This document shows, in pieces, positions 42,084 to 50,699 of a stretch of DNA of 64,000 nt (positions are counted from its first letter, which is position 1; each line of letters starts with the position of its first letter). The notes below the pieces were generated by a model. It searched no databases and was not told the origin of the DNA. It worked only from the letters and a program-made list of their open reading frames with translations. The stretch covers positions 1-64,000 of the forward strand of contig NZ_JAKFHA010000025.1 of assembly GCF_021502675.1 (NCBI RefSeq), given 5' to 3'. Both the position numbers and the translations under genes were made by a program. Source of the DNA: Yinghuangia soli (GTDB taxonomy: Bacteria > Actinomycetota > Actinomycetes > Streptomycetales > Streptomycetaceae).

Positions 42084-43241
42084 ATGACCGCGACCGGCAC
42101 GACCGGCATGACCGGGGCGACGGGTTCGACCGGCACGGTTGCCGCGACCGGCGGCACCGGCATATCCGAGGACTACCTGGCGGGGTTCACGGTGCTGCTT
42201 GCCGAGGTGTCGGCGACCGGCCGCCGCCTGACCCGCGAGGAGTTGGACGAGCGGCGTGCGGTCGGCGAGCGCACCGCCGAGCAGGGCCACAAACTGGGGC
42301 AGGTGGTGACCGCGCATCTGGCCGCGGCCCGGGAGTCCTGGCCGGCGCTGCCCGGCACGGCCGAGGCGCCGACCGCGCGGGCGGTGACCGCGGTCGCCTC
42401 GGGGGTCCTGGACGCGATCGGCCAGGCGGTGTCCGCGGTGTGCGAGGGCTACGAGCGGGCCCAGCGCCTGGCGGTGCGTCAGGAGGAGGCGATCCGGCGC
42501 GAGTTCATCGACGACCTGCTGTACGGGCGGAGCGATCTGAACCGTTTGGCGGAGCGCGCCGAGCGGTTCGGGCTGCGGCTCGCGCACGAGCATGCGGTCG
42601 CCGTGGCGTCAGGTCCGGAGACGTACGACGACACGCACCCGGTGACGCGGCGGGTGGAGACGGCGCTGGTCGCGCGGTTCGAGGCGCGGCGGGTCCTGAT
42701 GGCCACCAAGGAGGGCAAGCTGGTGTGCGTGGCGCCGGGTTCGCAGAGCGACACTCTGGCGTATTTCGCCGAGCAGGCCCGGATCGCGATGGGCGGCGGC
42801 CGGGTCGCGGTCGGCCGGGCGCACCCGGGCGCGGGCGGCGTCGTGCACTCGTACGAGGAGTCCCTCAACGCGCTGGACCTGGCCGAGCGCATGCCGCTGC
42901 ACGGCGAGGTGCTGCATGCCGCCGATCTGCTGGTCTTCCCGGTGCTGACCCGGGACCGGCAGGCGATGGCGGACCTGGTCCGGACCGCGCTCGGTCCGCT
43001 GCGCACGGCCCGCGGCGGGCCGAAGCCGCTGCTGGACACGCTGTGGGAGTACTTCGACTCGGGGTGCGTGGCCGCGGAGGCCGCGCGGCGGCTGCGGCTG
43101 AGCGTGCGGGCGCTCACGTACCGCCTGGACCGCATCAAGCAGCTCACCGGCTCGGACCCGGCCGATCCGCTGCACCGGTACATGCTGCACACCGCGGTGA
43201 TCGGCGCGAAGCTGCTGGACTGGCCCGCTCAGGAGCTGTGA
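42084..43241 (+). CDS. PucR-family transcriptional regulator
   Basis: A 385-residue regulator. A Thr/Gly-rich start (TGTTGMTGATGSTGTV) precedes a helical N-terminal region, a CdaR-like GGDEF-related middle (about residues 150-280; RREFIDDLLYGRSDLNRLAE) and the PucR C-terminal helix-turn-helix (LLDTLWEYFDSGCVAAEAARRL, LSVRALTYRLDRIKQLTG). ATG 42084 follows GGGGG. It is divergent from the flotillin operon and is a candidate regulator of it, by position only. PucR-type proteins typically sense small metabolites. Confidence 0.9.
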   Translation: MTATGTTGMTGATGSTGTVAATGGTGISEDYLAGFTVLLAEVSATGRRLTREELDERRAVGERTAEQGHKLGQVVTAHLAAARESWPALPGTAEAPTARAVTAVASGVLDAIGQAVSAVCEGYERAQRLAVRQEEAIRREFIDDLLYGRSDLNRLAERAERFGLRLAHEHAVAVASGPETYDDTHPVTRRVETALVARFEARRVLMATKEGKLVCVAPGSQSDTLAYFAEQARIAMGGGRVAVGRAHPGAGGVVHSYEESLNALDLAERMPLHGEVLHAADLLVFPVLTRDRQAMADLVRTALGPLRTARGGPKPLLDTLWEYFDSGCVAAEAARRLRLSVRALTYRLDRIKQLTGSDPADPLHRYMLHTAVIGAKLLDWPAQEL

Positions 43242-43624
43242 CGGAATCGGGTCCAGCCCTCGCGAAGCCCTTGATTGCCCTCCGATCGCCCCTCCGATCG
43301 CCCCCGGTTCCCCTTCCGAAGGCCGCACGGAGCCTTCCCGGCGCCTTGTCGGGTGTCCTGCCGGGTGTGTGAGCCGGCGCGCGCCGGGTTGGTGTGACAC
43401 CCGTGGCGTGCGCCGGGGTGTGTGCCCCCGTGCGCTCCCACCTGCGGCAAGTTCGGCGGTGTGGGCCTTGCCGAACGCGGCGGACACCAGCGATTCTCAA
43501 GAGGAGGTGCCGTTTTGGCAGGTGTCGTTCGTCCACCACACTTGTGCGGCCTCGCTGGCTGCGTCGTAGCCAAGTGCTCGGCACCGAACGGACATGTCAG
43601 GATCGAACGACGCGGGGGTCGGCG
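43242..43624. other. 383-bp upstream region of the XRE-DUF5753 gene
   Basis: No gene is supported. Two perfect copies of CTCCGATCGCCC lie at 43280-43291 and 43292-43303. A promoter-like pair TTGGCA (about 43515-43520) and CACTTG (about 43539-43544), spaced 18 bp, lies about 80 bp before the XRE start and would suit transcription of that gene. Confidence 0.45.
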
Positions 43625-44590
43625 ATGCCGCAGGGACAGGACCCGATGGTCGCGCGCAGGCGTCTCAAGGACGCCTTGCGCCGGCAGCGCGAGGCGGCCG
43701 GGTTCACGCAGCGCCAGGTCGCGGACGAGATGGACTGGTCGCCGTCCAAGCTCATCCGCATCGAGGCCGGGCAGGTCGCGGTGTCCACCACCGACCTGCG
43801 GGCGCTGCTGCAGCATTACGGGGTGGTCGATCCGGTGCGGGTGGCCGCGCTGGAGGCGCTCTCGCGTACCGCGCGCGAGCGGGCCTGGTGGAGCAACTAC
43901 CGCAATGTCGCCAACGCGGACCTGCGGGCGTTCCTCGGTTTCGAGACGTCCGCGTCGATCATCCGCAACTTCGAACCGCTCAATGTGCCGGGCCTGTTGC
44001 AGACGCGCGAGTACGCCCGCGAGATCCTCGCCGCGGTCGACCAGCAGAGCATCGACGAGCTGGTCGACCTGCGCATGGAGCGGCAGGAGCTGCTCACCCG
44101 GGACGAGGCTCCCGAGGTCCACTTCATCATGAGCCAGGCGGTGATCGAACGCGTCGCGGGCGGCCCGCGCGTGATGCGGCGTCAGCTGCGGCACATCGCG
44201 CGGGTGGCGGCCTACCCGAACGTGACGGTGCGCATCGTGCCGTGGACCGTGGGGTTCTTCCCGCGCTACCGCGTCGCCTACACCGTCTTCGAGTTCCCGG
44301 ACGCCGAGGACCCCGCGATCCTGTGCCGAGAGGGCCCCACGGGCGACATCATCACCCGCGAGGGCCCTCTCGAGGACACCCCGAACGACTACCTGGCCTC
44401 GTTCTGGGAGATCGAGCGCGAGGCGCCGGCGACCGATACGCCGGCGCTGCTCCAGGCCGCGATCGACACCATGACCCGGCTGATCGGCGAAGCGGCGCCC
44501 GGTTCACTCACTCCGGTGGACGCGCCGGACGACGAGGACGAGGAGGATCCGGACGGTCAGGAGGAGCCGTTGGCCGGGAGCAGCTCATGA
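43625..44590 (+). CDS. XRE-family regulator with DUF5753 domain
   Basis: A 321-residue regulator of the large Streptomyces family that pairs with DUF397 proteins. The N-terminal helix-turn-helix (RLKDALRRQREAAGFTQRQV, DEMDWSPSKLIRIEAG) covers residues 10-65. The DUF5753 domain (about 95-270) contains NFEPLNVPGLLQTREYAREI and VTVRIVPWTVGFF. The acidic tail (about 295-315) is variable. ATG 43625 has GGGGGTC upstream. Such proteins regulate development or antibiotic synthesis (as WhiJ does), and a DUF397 partner usually acts as antagonist. Here the DUF397 gene is convergent and overlaps the 3' end. Confidence 0.92.
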   Translation: MPQGQDPMVARRRLKDALRRQREAAGFTQRQVADEMDWSPSKLIRIEAGQVAVSTTDLRALLQHYGVVDPVRVAALEALSRTARERAWWSNYRNVANADLRAFLGFETSASIIRNFEPLNVPGLLQTREYAREILAAVDQQSIDELVDLRMERQELLTRDEAPEVHFIMSQAVIERVAGGPRVMRRQLRHIARVAAYPNVTVRIVPWTVGFFPRYRVAYTVFEFPDAEDPAILCREGPTGDIITREGPLEDTPNDYLASFWEIEREAPATDTPALLQAAIDTMTRLIGEAAPGSLTPVDAPDDEDEEDPDGQEEPLAGSSS

Positions 44591-44760
44591 TCATGGACGA
44601 AGACCTGCCAGCCGGGGAGCGAGAAGGTGAGCACAGGACCGTGGGGGTCCTTGGAATCGCGCACCATGATTCCGCCGGAAAAGGCGGTCTCCACACAATT
44701 CGTGGTCGCGCTGGCGGAACTCTTGCGCCAGCGAGGCTCCGACCGGACAGGTTGATCCAC
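44557..44760 (-). CDS. DUF397 domain protein
   Basis: A 67-residue DUF397 protein showing the family signatures WRKSSAS, NCVETAF, VRDSKDPHGPVLTF and the terminal WQVFVHDHE. DUF397 proteins are small partners of XRE-DUF5753 regulators and in some systems behave as antitoxin or antagonist. The start is GTG 44760. It lies on the opposite strand from its likely partner and overlaps the partner's last 34 bp tail to tail, whereas the genes are normally codirectional. Third codon positions are less GC-rich than those of neighbours. Confidence 0.9.
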   Translation of the reverse strand: MDQPVRSEPRWRKSSASATTNCVETAFSGGIMVRDSKDPHGPVLTFSLPGWQVFVHDHELLPANGSS

Positions 44761-45293
44761 CGTTGCGCCTGCCTACTCCCTTGACGATGACCGTGGCGAT
44801 ACCGCGCCGGGACGATTCGCCGCTGCGATACCAAGCGCAGATTCAACCACAGCATAAGGCTTTCCGAGGCTCCTAACCCCGTGCCGCGGCCGCCTGTTCG
44901 CCCATTGGTGCGACGGGCGGGCACCGGTACGAGCGCATGTTCGAGCATGGCCCCGGGCAGCCGTCCGGATGGCCGCTCGCGCGGGGGCTTCGGGCCGGGC
45001 TTCGGGGGCCCGGGAGCGGCCGCACGCGCGGTCGTGCGGGGCCGGCGCGGGGGTGGCCGGGCGCGCGGCGGCGCGCCGTGCAGGCGCGCGGTGTGATGCC
45101 GCGCGCTGCGAGTATGCGGGACGCGATCTCGTGAGCTGCGTGTGCGCTGCCCGGGTGGTGCCGCCCTGGTTGATGCCGGACTGGATGCTGCCTGCCTGGG
45201 TGCTGCCGGGTTGCCACACGACCGGATGACAATGTCGTGAAGCTACTTGGCTGCCTGCCACATGGCTGGCACACTGAGGAGGAGAGAAATCAC
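44761..45293. other. 533-bp gap with 15-bp repeats, no firm gene
   Basis: Several Arg/Ala-rich frames overlap here on both strands, and none has both a good start and a protein-like sequence. A 15-bp repeat lies at 45151-45210. The right edge contains AGGAGGAGA at 45278-45286, the ribosome binding site of the small frame that follows. The stretch from about 45210 onwards has lower GC. Confidence 0.5.
45151..45210. repeat. Four degenerate 15-bp tandem units
   Basis: Units at 45151, 45166, 45181 and 45196 follow the pattern CTGGNTGNTGCCGGN with several differences. On the minus strand they read as a five-residue His/Arg/Pro repeat in a frame that I do not accept as coding. Confidence 0.6.
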
Positions 45294-45479
45294 GTGACGA
45301 TCGGCTACCGCCACGTGGCTTCCGAATTGCCCCGAGGTCGCCATGGCGACGAATCGGGGCAATTCGTTTCCTCTTGGAACATAAGGGATTTCCCCGTTCT
45401 CAGCCTCCCGTGCATACTTGAGACACGCGTATATCGCGTGCCAGCAAACCAGTTCGGGGAGCTGCCTATGGCCGGCTGA
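45294..45479 (+). CDS. Possible small protein (61 aa), low-GC3
   Basis: The frame starts at GTG 45294 behind AGGAGGAGA and ends at TGA 45477-45479. It encodes VTIGYRHVASELPRGRHGDE and a C-terminal half rich in hydrophobic and aromatic residues. The ribosome binding site is excellent, but third positions are only about 60% GC against over 90% in neighbours, and the frame contains a large hairpin (45323-45366). It may be a recently acquired or untranslated element. No family recognised. Confidence 0.3.
   Translation: MTIGYRHVASELPRGRHGDESGQFVSSWNIRDFPVLSLPCILETRVYRVPANQFGELPMAG
45323..45366. promoter_or_regulatory. 13-bp hairpin enclosing a second 14-bp palindrome
   Basis: CGAATTGCCCCGA (45323-45335) pairs perfectly with TCGGGGCAATTCG (45354-45366). 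The loop contains GTCGCCATGGCGAC (45337-45350), itself a perfect palindrome. TTTCCTCTT follows. It could be a terminator or attenuator, or a protein-binding site. Confidence 0.6.
45424..45440. promoter_or_regulatory. CACGCG-TATAT-CGCGTG inverted repeat
   Basis: A perfect 6-bp inverted repeat around TATAT, in an AT-richer stretch about 360 bp before the SH3-like protein gene. It has the size of a dimeric repressor site; no regulator is assigned. Confidence 0.4.
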
Positions 45480-45800
45480 TCCAGACCGACTCGCCGTTTC
45501 CGGCGATTGTCGCTTCTTGCACGGAGTACGCCTTGCCGGGCTTTGCCCGGATCCGCCGCGAAGTTCGCGCGTAGCCGACGCTGGACTTCACGGCCGGGGC
45601 CCTCCGCCCTGTCGTCCGTGCACCGTTGCCGGGCGGCCGATTTCCTGCCCGCGGTCCCCCGCGGGTCCCTTTCGCGCCGGACCGGGCACTGCCGTTGCCG
45701 CGAGCCGCCGCAGCGCCGCCGGGTGCTGCCGGCTCCGCCGCGCTGTGCCGTACCGCGCTGCGGCCTGCCCGCAACCGGCGCATGAGGCAGGGGAGTTCCC
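45480..45800. other. 321-bp gap, no gene supported
   Basis: Long frames exist on both strands (for example minus 45466-45894), but they are Arg/Gly/Ala-rich and lack good starts. I see only the ribosome binding site AGGCAGGGGAG at 45784-45794 for the next gene. Confidence 0.5.
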
Positions 45801-46262
45801 ATGCCCCAGAAATGGCAGACGACCGAGCACTTCCGCACCGACGAACCCGTGGTCGCCGTGTACCGCCCCCGGCGGGGCGCATCCGGCGGCGCATGGGTAT
45901 GCCTGGCGGCCCTGGTGCTGGCCCTCGTGGTCGGCGGCAACGGCTCGTCCGGCGACGGCGGCAGCCCCGGCCCCGGGGCGGCGACCGCCGAGCAGCCCAC
46001 CGGACCGGTCACCGCGACGGTCCGCACCGCCGGTGCGCTTCCCGCGCGTGCACAGGCGGACAGCAAGGCAGCGCACACCGGTTCGCTTCCGTCCGGCGCC
46101 AAGGTCCGCGTCGCATGCCACACGGCAGGCGACGCGGTCCGCGGCCCGAGCGGCCGCAGCACGGTGTGGGTCCAGGTCTCGTACGACGGCGTCGTCGGCT
46201 TCGCGCCGAGCGCCTGGCTGGAGACCCGGGGCGACGTCACGGCGTTGGTCCCGACCTGCTGA
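45801..46262 (+). CDS. Membrane-anchored protein with SH3-like extracellular domain
   Basis: A 153-residue protein. A 35-residue cytoplasmic start contains VYRPRRGASGG, then one membrane helix (about residues 33-50; WVCLAALVLALVVGG). A Gly/Pro/Ala linker leads to a small beta-rich domain (about 75-150; ACHTAGDAVRGPSGRSTVWVQVSYDGVVGFAPSAWL) with the appearance of a bacterial SH3 domain. It ends in cysteine (LVPTC) and has one other domain cysteine, so a disulfide is possible. ATG 45801 follows AGGGGAG. SH3b domains often bind cell wall or peptides. A bidirectional terminator follows. Confidence 0.8.
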   Translation: MPQKWQTTEHFRTDEPVVAVYRPRRGASGGAWVCLAALVLALVVGGNGSSGDGGSPGPGAATAEQPTGPVTATVRTAGALPARAQADSKAAHTGSLPSGAKVRVACHTAGDAVRGPSGRSTVWVQVSYDGVVGFAPSAWLETRGDVTALVPTC

Positions 46263-46267
46263 CAACC

Positions 46268-46302
46268 GCCGTCCGGGGAGCGTGCTTTGCTCCCCGGACG
46301 GC
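46268..46302. terminator. Bidirectional hairpin terminator
   Basis: GCCGTCCGGGGAGC (46268-46281) and GCTCCCCGGACGGC (46289-46302) form a perfect 14-bp stem with a GTGCTTT loop. It lies precisely between the convergent SH3-like protein and IclR genes. Confidence 0.88.
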
Positions 46303-46308
46303 CAGGTC

Positions 46309-47373
46309 TCAGAGGTCGTCCGCGTCCGGGACCCGGCCGTGCAGCGCGGCGGTCACATCCGCCGCGGCCGCGCGTACGCGTTCGCCCAAGGCCGCGACCT
46401 CCCGGCCGGTCAGCGGTGCTGCGTGGTCGATCAGGCACAGCACCACCGCGACGGTCCCGTCCGCGTCGAACACCGGCGCGTTCACCGACGACGCCCGGTA
46501 CAGCGCGTCGGGTTCGATGCTCGCGGGCAGCGCGTCGGCCAAGTCGAAGGCCTGCCCCACTTCGGCCATCGCCCGCCGGAGCGCGGCCGCGTGCCCGGCC
46601 GCATCCCAGTCCCCGGTGCCGAGTTCGATCTCCAGGTCGCGGACGAGTGCGCCCAGCCGGTCCCGCAGCCGGTCCTCGGTCTCCAACGCCCAGCCCCGCT
46701 CCCGCACTCCGGCCAGCGCAGGCGCAAGTTGCCTGCGCGCGGCAGAAACCGCGGCCGATTCGGGCGCGGGGGTCCGGACGTACGGGCGCCCGCCCGGCAC
46801 CCCCGAACCGGCACGGACAGCCGGCGCCGGGGCGGCCGCCCCACTCTGCCCATCAGGGTCGAGCCGCCCCAGCCACGCGTCCACCGCAGCAGCCCCCGCC
46901 CACGCGACCGTCACCGATCCGAGCGGCGGCCGGGGCCGTACGCGGTCGCCCAACCGGACCCCGAGCGCACCCGTCAGCGTGCCGTTCCCGGTCCCCCCGA
47001 GCCGGACCAGTTCGCCGACCCGCAGGTCGTCCTCGTCCGCCGCGTCGCCGCACGGCACGAGTGCAAGCACCCCCAGCCCGGTCTCCGCGGCCAACGTGCG
47101 CATCACCGGGCGGACCAGGTCCAGCGGGGTCTCGCCGGTGGCCGCCGCGCGGCCGGCCGCGACGATGGCGGGGCCGAGCCGGTAGGTGCGGCGCACCGGG
47201 TGGCGGAGCAGCCAGCCGGCCCGGGTCAGCGTGGTGAGCATCGGGTGCACGGTGGCTTTCCCGACGCCGAGCCCGCGCGCGATCTCGGCGAGGGTGAAGT
47301 CGGTGTCGGGGCGGGCGGCGAGCAGGTCGACCAGGGCGATGAGGCGGTCGGTCTGCGGGGACGGTCGGCTCAT
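46309..47373 (-). CDS. IclR-family transcriptional regulator
   Basis: A 354-residue IclR-type regulator. The N-terminal winged helix (ALVDLLAARPDTDFTLAEIA, GVGKATVHPMLTTLTRAGWL) is typical. The effector domain is interrupted near residues 170-205 by a Gly/Pro/Ala-rich insertion, making it longer than the usual 250-270. ATG 47373 gives MSRPSPQTDRLIAL. The gene is divergent from the luciferase-SDR-ADH catabolic cluster with a 137-bp shared region, so it is the likely local regulator of that pathway. Confidence 0.88.
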   Translation of the reverse strand: MSRPSPQTDRLIALVDLLAARPDTDFTLAEIARGLGVGKATVHPMLTTLTRAGWLLRHPVRRTYRLGPAIVAAGRAAATGETPLDLVRPVMRTLAAETGLGVLALVPCGDAADEDDLRVGELVRLGGTGNGTLTGALGVRLGDRVRPRPPLGSVTVAWAGAAAVDAWLGRLDPDGQSGAAAPAPAVRAGSGVPGGRPYVRTPAPESAAVSAARRQLAPALAGVRERGWALETEDRLRDRLGALVRDLEIELGTGDWDAAGHAAALRRAMAEVGQAFDLADALPASIEPDALYRASSVNAPVFDADGTVAVVLCLIDHAAPLTGREVAALGERVRAAAADVTAALHGRVPDADDL

Positions 47374-47510
47374 GGTGGATGGAGCGTAGCGCAGATTCCT
47401 CATACGTTCGCATAGTGCGACTCTTGATTCGCGTATCGCGTCCTGTCAGGGTGACGCTCCGTCAGGGCAGCACGCCCTGGCTCGGCATGACGGAACATCA
47501 GGAGGCCTGG

Positions 47511-48758
47511 GTGTCGGCGGATACAGCGCACTCGGCGCACGCGGCGCACGAAATAGCCACGCAGGTCACCGCAGGTGAGCGGTGGCCGCTGAAGTTCGGG
47601 GTCTTCATGGCCCCGTTCCACAAGGCGGGCCGCAACCCGACCCTGATGCTGGAGCAGGACCTGTCGCTGCTCGAGCATCTGGACCGGCTCGGGTACGACG
47701 AGGCCTGGATCGGCGAGCACCACTCGGGCGGCTGGGAGATCGTCGCGTCCCCCGAGCTGTTCATCGCGTCGGCGGCGGCCCGCACCCGGCACCTGCGCTT
47801 CGGGACCGGCGTCATCTCGCTGCCCTACCACCACCCGCTGCACGTCGCGGACCGCATGGTGCTGCTCGACCACCTGACGCGCGGCCGCGTGATGCTGGGC
47901 GTGGGCCCGGGCCAGCTGGCCTCCGACGCGCACATGCTGGGCATCGACACGGCCCGCCAGCGGGAGATGATGGAGGAATCTCTCGAGGCCGTCACGGCGC
48001 TTCTCGCCGGGCGCGAGCCCGTGACCCGGAAGACCGACTGGTTCACCCTCCAGGACGCGCAGTTGCAGCTGCGGCCGTTCCAGGACCCGTCGTTCGAGAT
48101 CGCCGTGGCGGCCACGTTCTCGCCGGCCGGGCCGCGTACCGCGGGCCGTTTCGGGGCCGGCATGCTGTCCATCGCGGCCAGTCAGGAGGGCGGTTTCGAC
48201 GCCCTGGGCTACCACTGGAACGTCGCCAACGAGGTCGCCGCGCAGCACGGCCGGACCGTGGACCGGCGCAAGTGGCGGCTGATGGGCATGATGCACATCG
48301 CCGAGACGGAGGAGCAGGCCCGCCGCGAGGTGGCGTACGGGCTGCGCGACATCCAGGACTACCAGGCGAAGGTCCTGCCGATCCCGTACGACGCGGATGC
48401 GTCGCTGGACGCGCGCCTGGACCACGGCAATGCGACGGGTTCGTTCATCTGCGGCACGCCGGAGATGGCGGTGCGCCAGATCGAGCGGCTGTGGCAGAAG
48501 TCCGGCGGCTTCGGGACGTACCTGTTCATGGGTGCGGACTTCGCCGACCCGGAGGCCACGCGCCGGTCGTACGAGTTGATCGCCCGCGAGGTGATCCCGC
48601 ACTTCACCGGGCAGTCGGCGGGCCCGGTGGCCTCGCACGACTGGCAGGTGGCGCTGTCCGAACGCTGGCGCGACCAGACCGCGCAGGCGCTCGGCAAGGC
48701 GATGAAGGACTACGAGGCGGACAAGGCCGCCGGTGCGTCCGAGGGAGCGGGAGCATGA
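47511..48758 (+). CDS. Luciferase-like (LLM class) flavin-dependent monooxygenase
   Basis: A 415-residue bacterial-luciferase-like TIM-barrel monooxygenase. The opening FGVFMAPFHKAGRNPTLMLE, then GYDEAWIGEHHSGGWEI and RVMLGVGPGQLASDAHMLGI, are typical of the group, which uses reduced FMN or F420. The C-terminal part (FICGTPEMAVRQIERLW) is conserved in the LLM family. The start is GTG 47511 directly behind AGGAGG; ATG 47487 is an alternative with a poorer site. It is translationally coupled to the SDR gene by an ATGA overlap. Probably the first oxygenation step of the cluster. Confidence 0.9.
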   Translation: MSADTAHSAHAAHEIATQVTAGERWPLKFGVFMAPFHKAGRNPTLMLEQDLSLLEHLDRLGYDEAWIGEHHSGGWEIVASPELFIASAAARTRHLRFGTGVISLPYHHPLHVADRMVLLDHLTRGRVMLGVGPGQLASDAHMLGIDTARQREMMEESLEAVTALLAGREPVTRKTDWFTLQDAQLQLRPFQDPSFEIAVAATFSPAGPRTAGRFGAGMLSIAASQEGGFDALGYHWNVANEVAAQHGRTVDRRKWRLMGMMHIAETEEQARREVAYGLRDIQDYQAKVLPIPYDADASLDARLDHGNATGSFICGTPEMAVRQIERLWQKSGGFGTYLFMGADFADPEATRRSYELIAREVIPHFTGQSAGPVASHDWQVALSERWRDQTAQALGKAMKDYEADKAAGASEGAGA

Positions 48759-49564
48759 CCGCCGACGCCGCCGGCCGGATCGCCGGGAAGGTCGCGCTGG
48801 TCACCGGTGCCGGTGCGGGCATCGGGCGGGCGGTCGCGGAGCGCTTCGTCGCGGAGGGCGCGTACGTGGTGGCCGGCGACATCGACGCCGATGCGCTGAA
48901 GTCGCTGGTCGACGCGTTGGGCGAGGAGCGCGTGGCGGTCGCGTCCTGCGACGTCACCGTCGAGGCGGATGTCGAGGCGCTGGTCGCGCTGGCCGTGGAG
49001 CGGTTCGGCGGGCTGGACGTGGCGGTCGCCAATGCGGGCGGCGGCACGGCGTCCGAGCTGGTCGACCACGACTACGCGGCCTGGCAGCGGGTGGTGAACC
49101 TGTGCCTGAACGGCACGTTCCTGACCGTGAAGCACGCGGGTGCGGCCATGAAGCAGTCCGGGCGGGGCGGTTCGATCGTGAACCTGGCCAGCCTGAACGC
49201 GGTGCAGGCCGGGCGCGGCATGGGTGCGTACTGCTCGGCGAAGGCCGGTGTGGTGGCGCTCACCGAGGTGGCCGCACTGGAGCTGGGCCGGCACGGTGTG
49301 CGCGTGAACGCGGTGCTGCCCGGGCTGGTGCGCACCAAGGCGACGGGCGGCATGTGGCATGTGCCGGGCGTGGTCGAGGAGTACGTGGAGAACGCGCCGC
49401 TGGGGCGTTTCGCGGAGCCGGAGGAGGTGGCCAATGTGGTGCTGTTCCTGGCGTCCGACGAGGCCGGCTTCGTGTCCGGGAGCCAGTACGGCGTGGACGG
49501 CGGTGCGCGTACCGGCCGCTATCCGGACCTGATCGGCGCCATGCAGCGGCTGTCCGGCAGCTGA
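48755..49564 (+). CDS. SDR-family oxidoreductase
   Basis: A 269-residue classical SDR. TGAGAGIGRAVAERF is near residue 18, ANAGGG near 94, catalytic Ser in NLASLNAVQ and YCSAKAG near 163 with the catalytic Tyr/Lys. An aspartate at the end of the second strand (AGDIDAD) favours NAD(H). The start overlaps the luciferase-like stop by 4 bp. In this operon it would oxidise or reduce the product of the monooxygenase. The C-terminal SGSQYGVDGGARTGRYPDL is standard. Confidence 0.9.
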   Translation: MTADAAGRIAGKVALVTGAGAGIGRAVAERFVAEGAYVVAGDIDADALKSLVDALGEERVAVASCDVTVEADVEALVALAVERFGGLDVAVANAGGGTASELVDHDYAAWQRVVNLCLNGTFLTVKHAGAAMKQSGRGGSIVNLASLNAVQAGRGMGAYCSAKAGVVALTEVAALELGRHGVRVNAVLPGLVRTKATGGMWHVPGVVEEYVENAPLGRFAEPEEVANVVLFLASDEAGFVSGSQYGVDGGARTGRYPDLIGAMQRLSGS

Positions 49565-49652
49565 CACTTCCATCCGCCGGTGCGGCGGGTGCGCGGGCCC
49601 GGCGAGGCTGCGCACCCGCCGCGCGGGCAGCCACCGAGGAGGGACGAACCCG

Positions 49653-50699
49653 ATGCGAGCAGCGGTCCTGTACGCCGCGCGCGACCTGCGGATCGAGGAG
49701 GTGCCGGACCCGGTCCCGGGGCCCGGCGAGGTGCTGGTGCGGCCGCGCTTCACCGGCCTGTGCGGCTCCGACCTGCACTTCTGGGAGGGCGGGCTGCGGC
49801 ATGTCGTGAAGGACCCGATCATCCTGGGCCACGAGTTCTCGGCGGAGGTCGTGGAGGTCGGGCCGGGTGTCGGCAATCCGGCGATCCGGCCGGGCGCGCT
49901 GGCCGCGGTCGAGCCGATGTGGACGTGCGGGCAGTGCGCGCCGTGCCGCCGCGGCACGTACAACCTGTGCCGCAACCTGACCTGGCACGGGCTGTCCGTG
50001 AAGGGCGGCGGGATGTCCGGGCTGACCGTGGTCCGGGCGGACATGGTGCACATCCTCCCCGAGTCGCTCACCGCGGAGCAGGGTGCGCTGGTGGAGCCGG
50101 TGTCCGTCGCGCACCACTGTGTGACGAAGGCTCAGGTCGAGCCGGGCGGCAGTGCGTTGGTGCTGGGTGCCGGGCCGATCGGGATCGCGTCGTACCTGGA
50201 CCTGCGGGCCCGCGGGGTGGAGCGGATCTTCGTGTCGGAGCCGTCCGCGGACCGGCGCGCGGCGATCGCGCATCTGGCCGGGCTCACCGGCGGCGGGGCG
50301 GATCTGATCCTCGACCCGGGTGCCGTGGACGTGGTCGCGGCGGTGCGGGAGCTGACGGACGGGGACGGCGTGGACGCGGCGATCGATGCCGCGGGCGTGG
50401 AGCCGGCGTTCCATGCGGGCCTGTCCGCGACGCGGCCCGGGGGCCGGATGGTGACCGTCGCGGTGTACATGAAGCCGGTGACGTTCCACCCTCTGGCGGC
50501 GTTCCTCGGCGGCGTGGACATCGTGGCAAGTTGTGCGTACTGCAACGACTTTCCCGCGGTCATCGACGGTTTCGTGAACGGTTCGTACCCACTCGACGGC
50601 TGGGTCCGACCGATCCCGATGGACGGCGCCGCCGCTGGTTTCACCGCGCTGGAGGCGGGCACAGAACTCAAGCTGCTGGTCGACGTCCAGGGATCCTGA
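49653..50699 (+). CDS. Zinc-dependent alcohol dehydrogenase (threonine/sorbitol dehydrogenase-like)
   Basis: A 348-residue MDR enzyme. The catalytic zinc site is in GLCGSDLHFWEG and GHEFSAEV, and the structural zinc in CGQCAPCRRGTYNLC (about residues 93-107). The nucleotide-binding loop is VLGAGPIGIASYLDLRARG, and EPSADR at the end of strand 2 suggests NAD. It looks closest to butanediol, threonine or sorbitol dehydrogenases. ATG 49653 has GAGGAGGG upstream. It follows the SDR by 88 bp and likely belongs to the same catabolic unit. Confidence 0.9.
   Translation: MRAAVLYAARDLRIEEVPDPVPGPGEVLVRPRFTGLCGSDLHFWEGGLRHVVKDPIILGHEFSAEVVEVGPGVGNPAIRPGALAAVEPMWTCGQCAPCRRGTYNLCRNLTWHGLSVKGGGMSGLTVVRADMVHILPESLTAEQGALVEPVSVAHHCVTKAQVEPGGSALVLGAGPIGIASYLDLRARGVERIFVSEPSADRRAAIAHLAGLTGGGADLILDPGAVDVVAAVRELTDGDGVDAAIDAAGVEPAFHAGLSATRPGGRMVTVAVYMKPVTFHPLAAFLGGVDIVASCAYCNDFPAVIDGFVNGSYPLDGWVRPIPMDGAAAGFTALEAGTELKLLVDVQGS

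Noticed and set aside
43507-43569. 20-residue leader peptide VPFWQVSFVHH... before the XRE gene
   Set aside because: The purine-rich GAGGAG directly abuts the GTG, leaving no spacing, and the same bases fit a promoter better.
44873-45274. Minus-strand frame with His/Arg/Pro pentapeptide repeats
   Set aside because: The repeat arises from the 15-bp DNA repeat; there is no ribosome binding site and no protein-like segment.
45466-45894. 142-residue minus-strand frame
   Set aside because: Arg/Gly/Ala-rich, no good start, poor GC3 in its C-terminal part, and it overlaps the well-supported SH3-like gene on the other strand.
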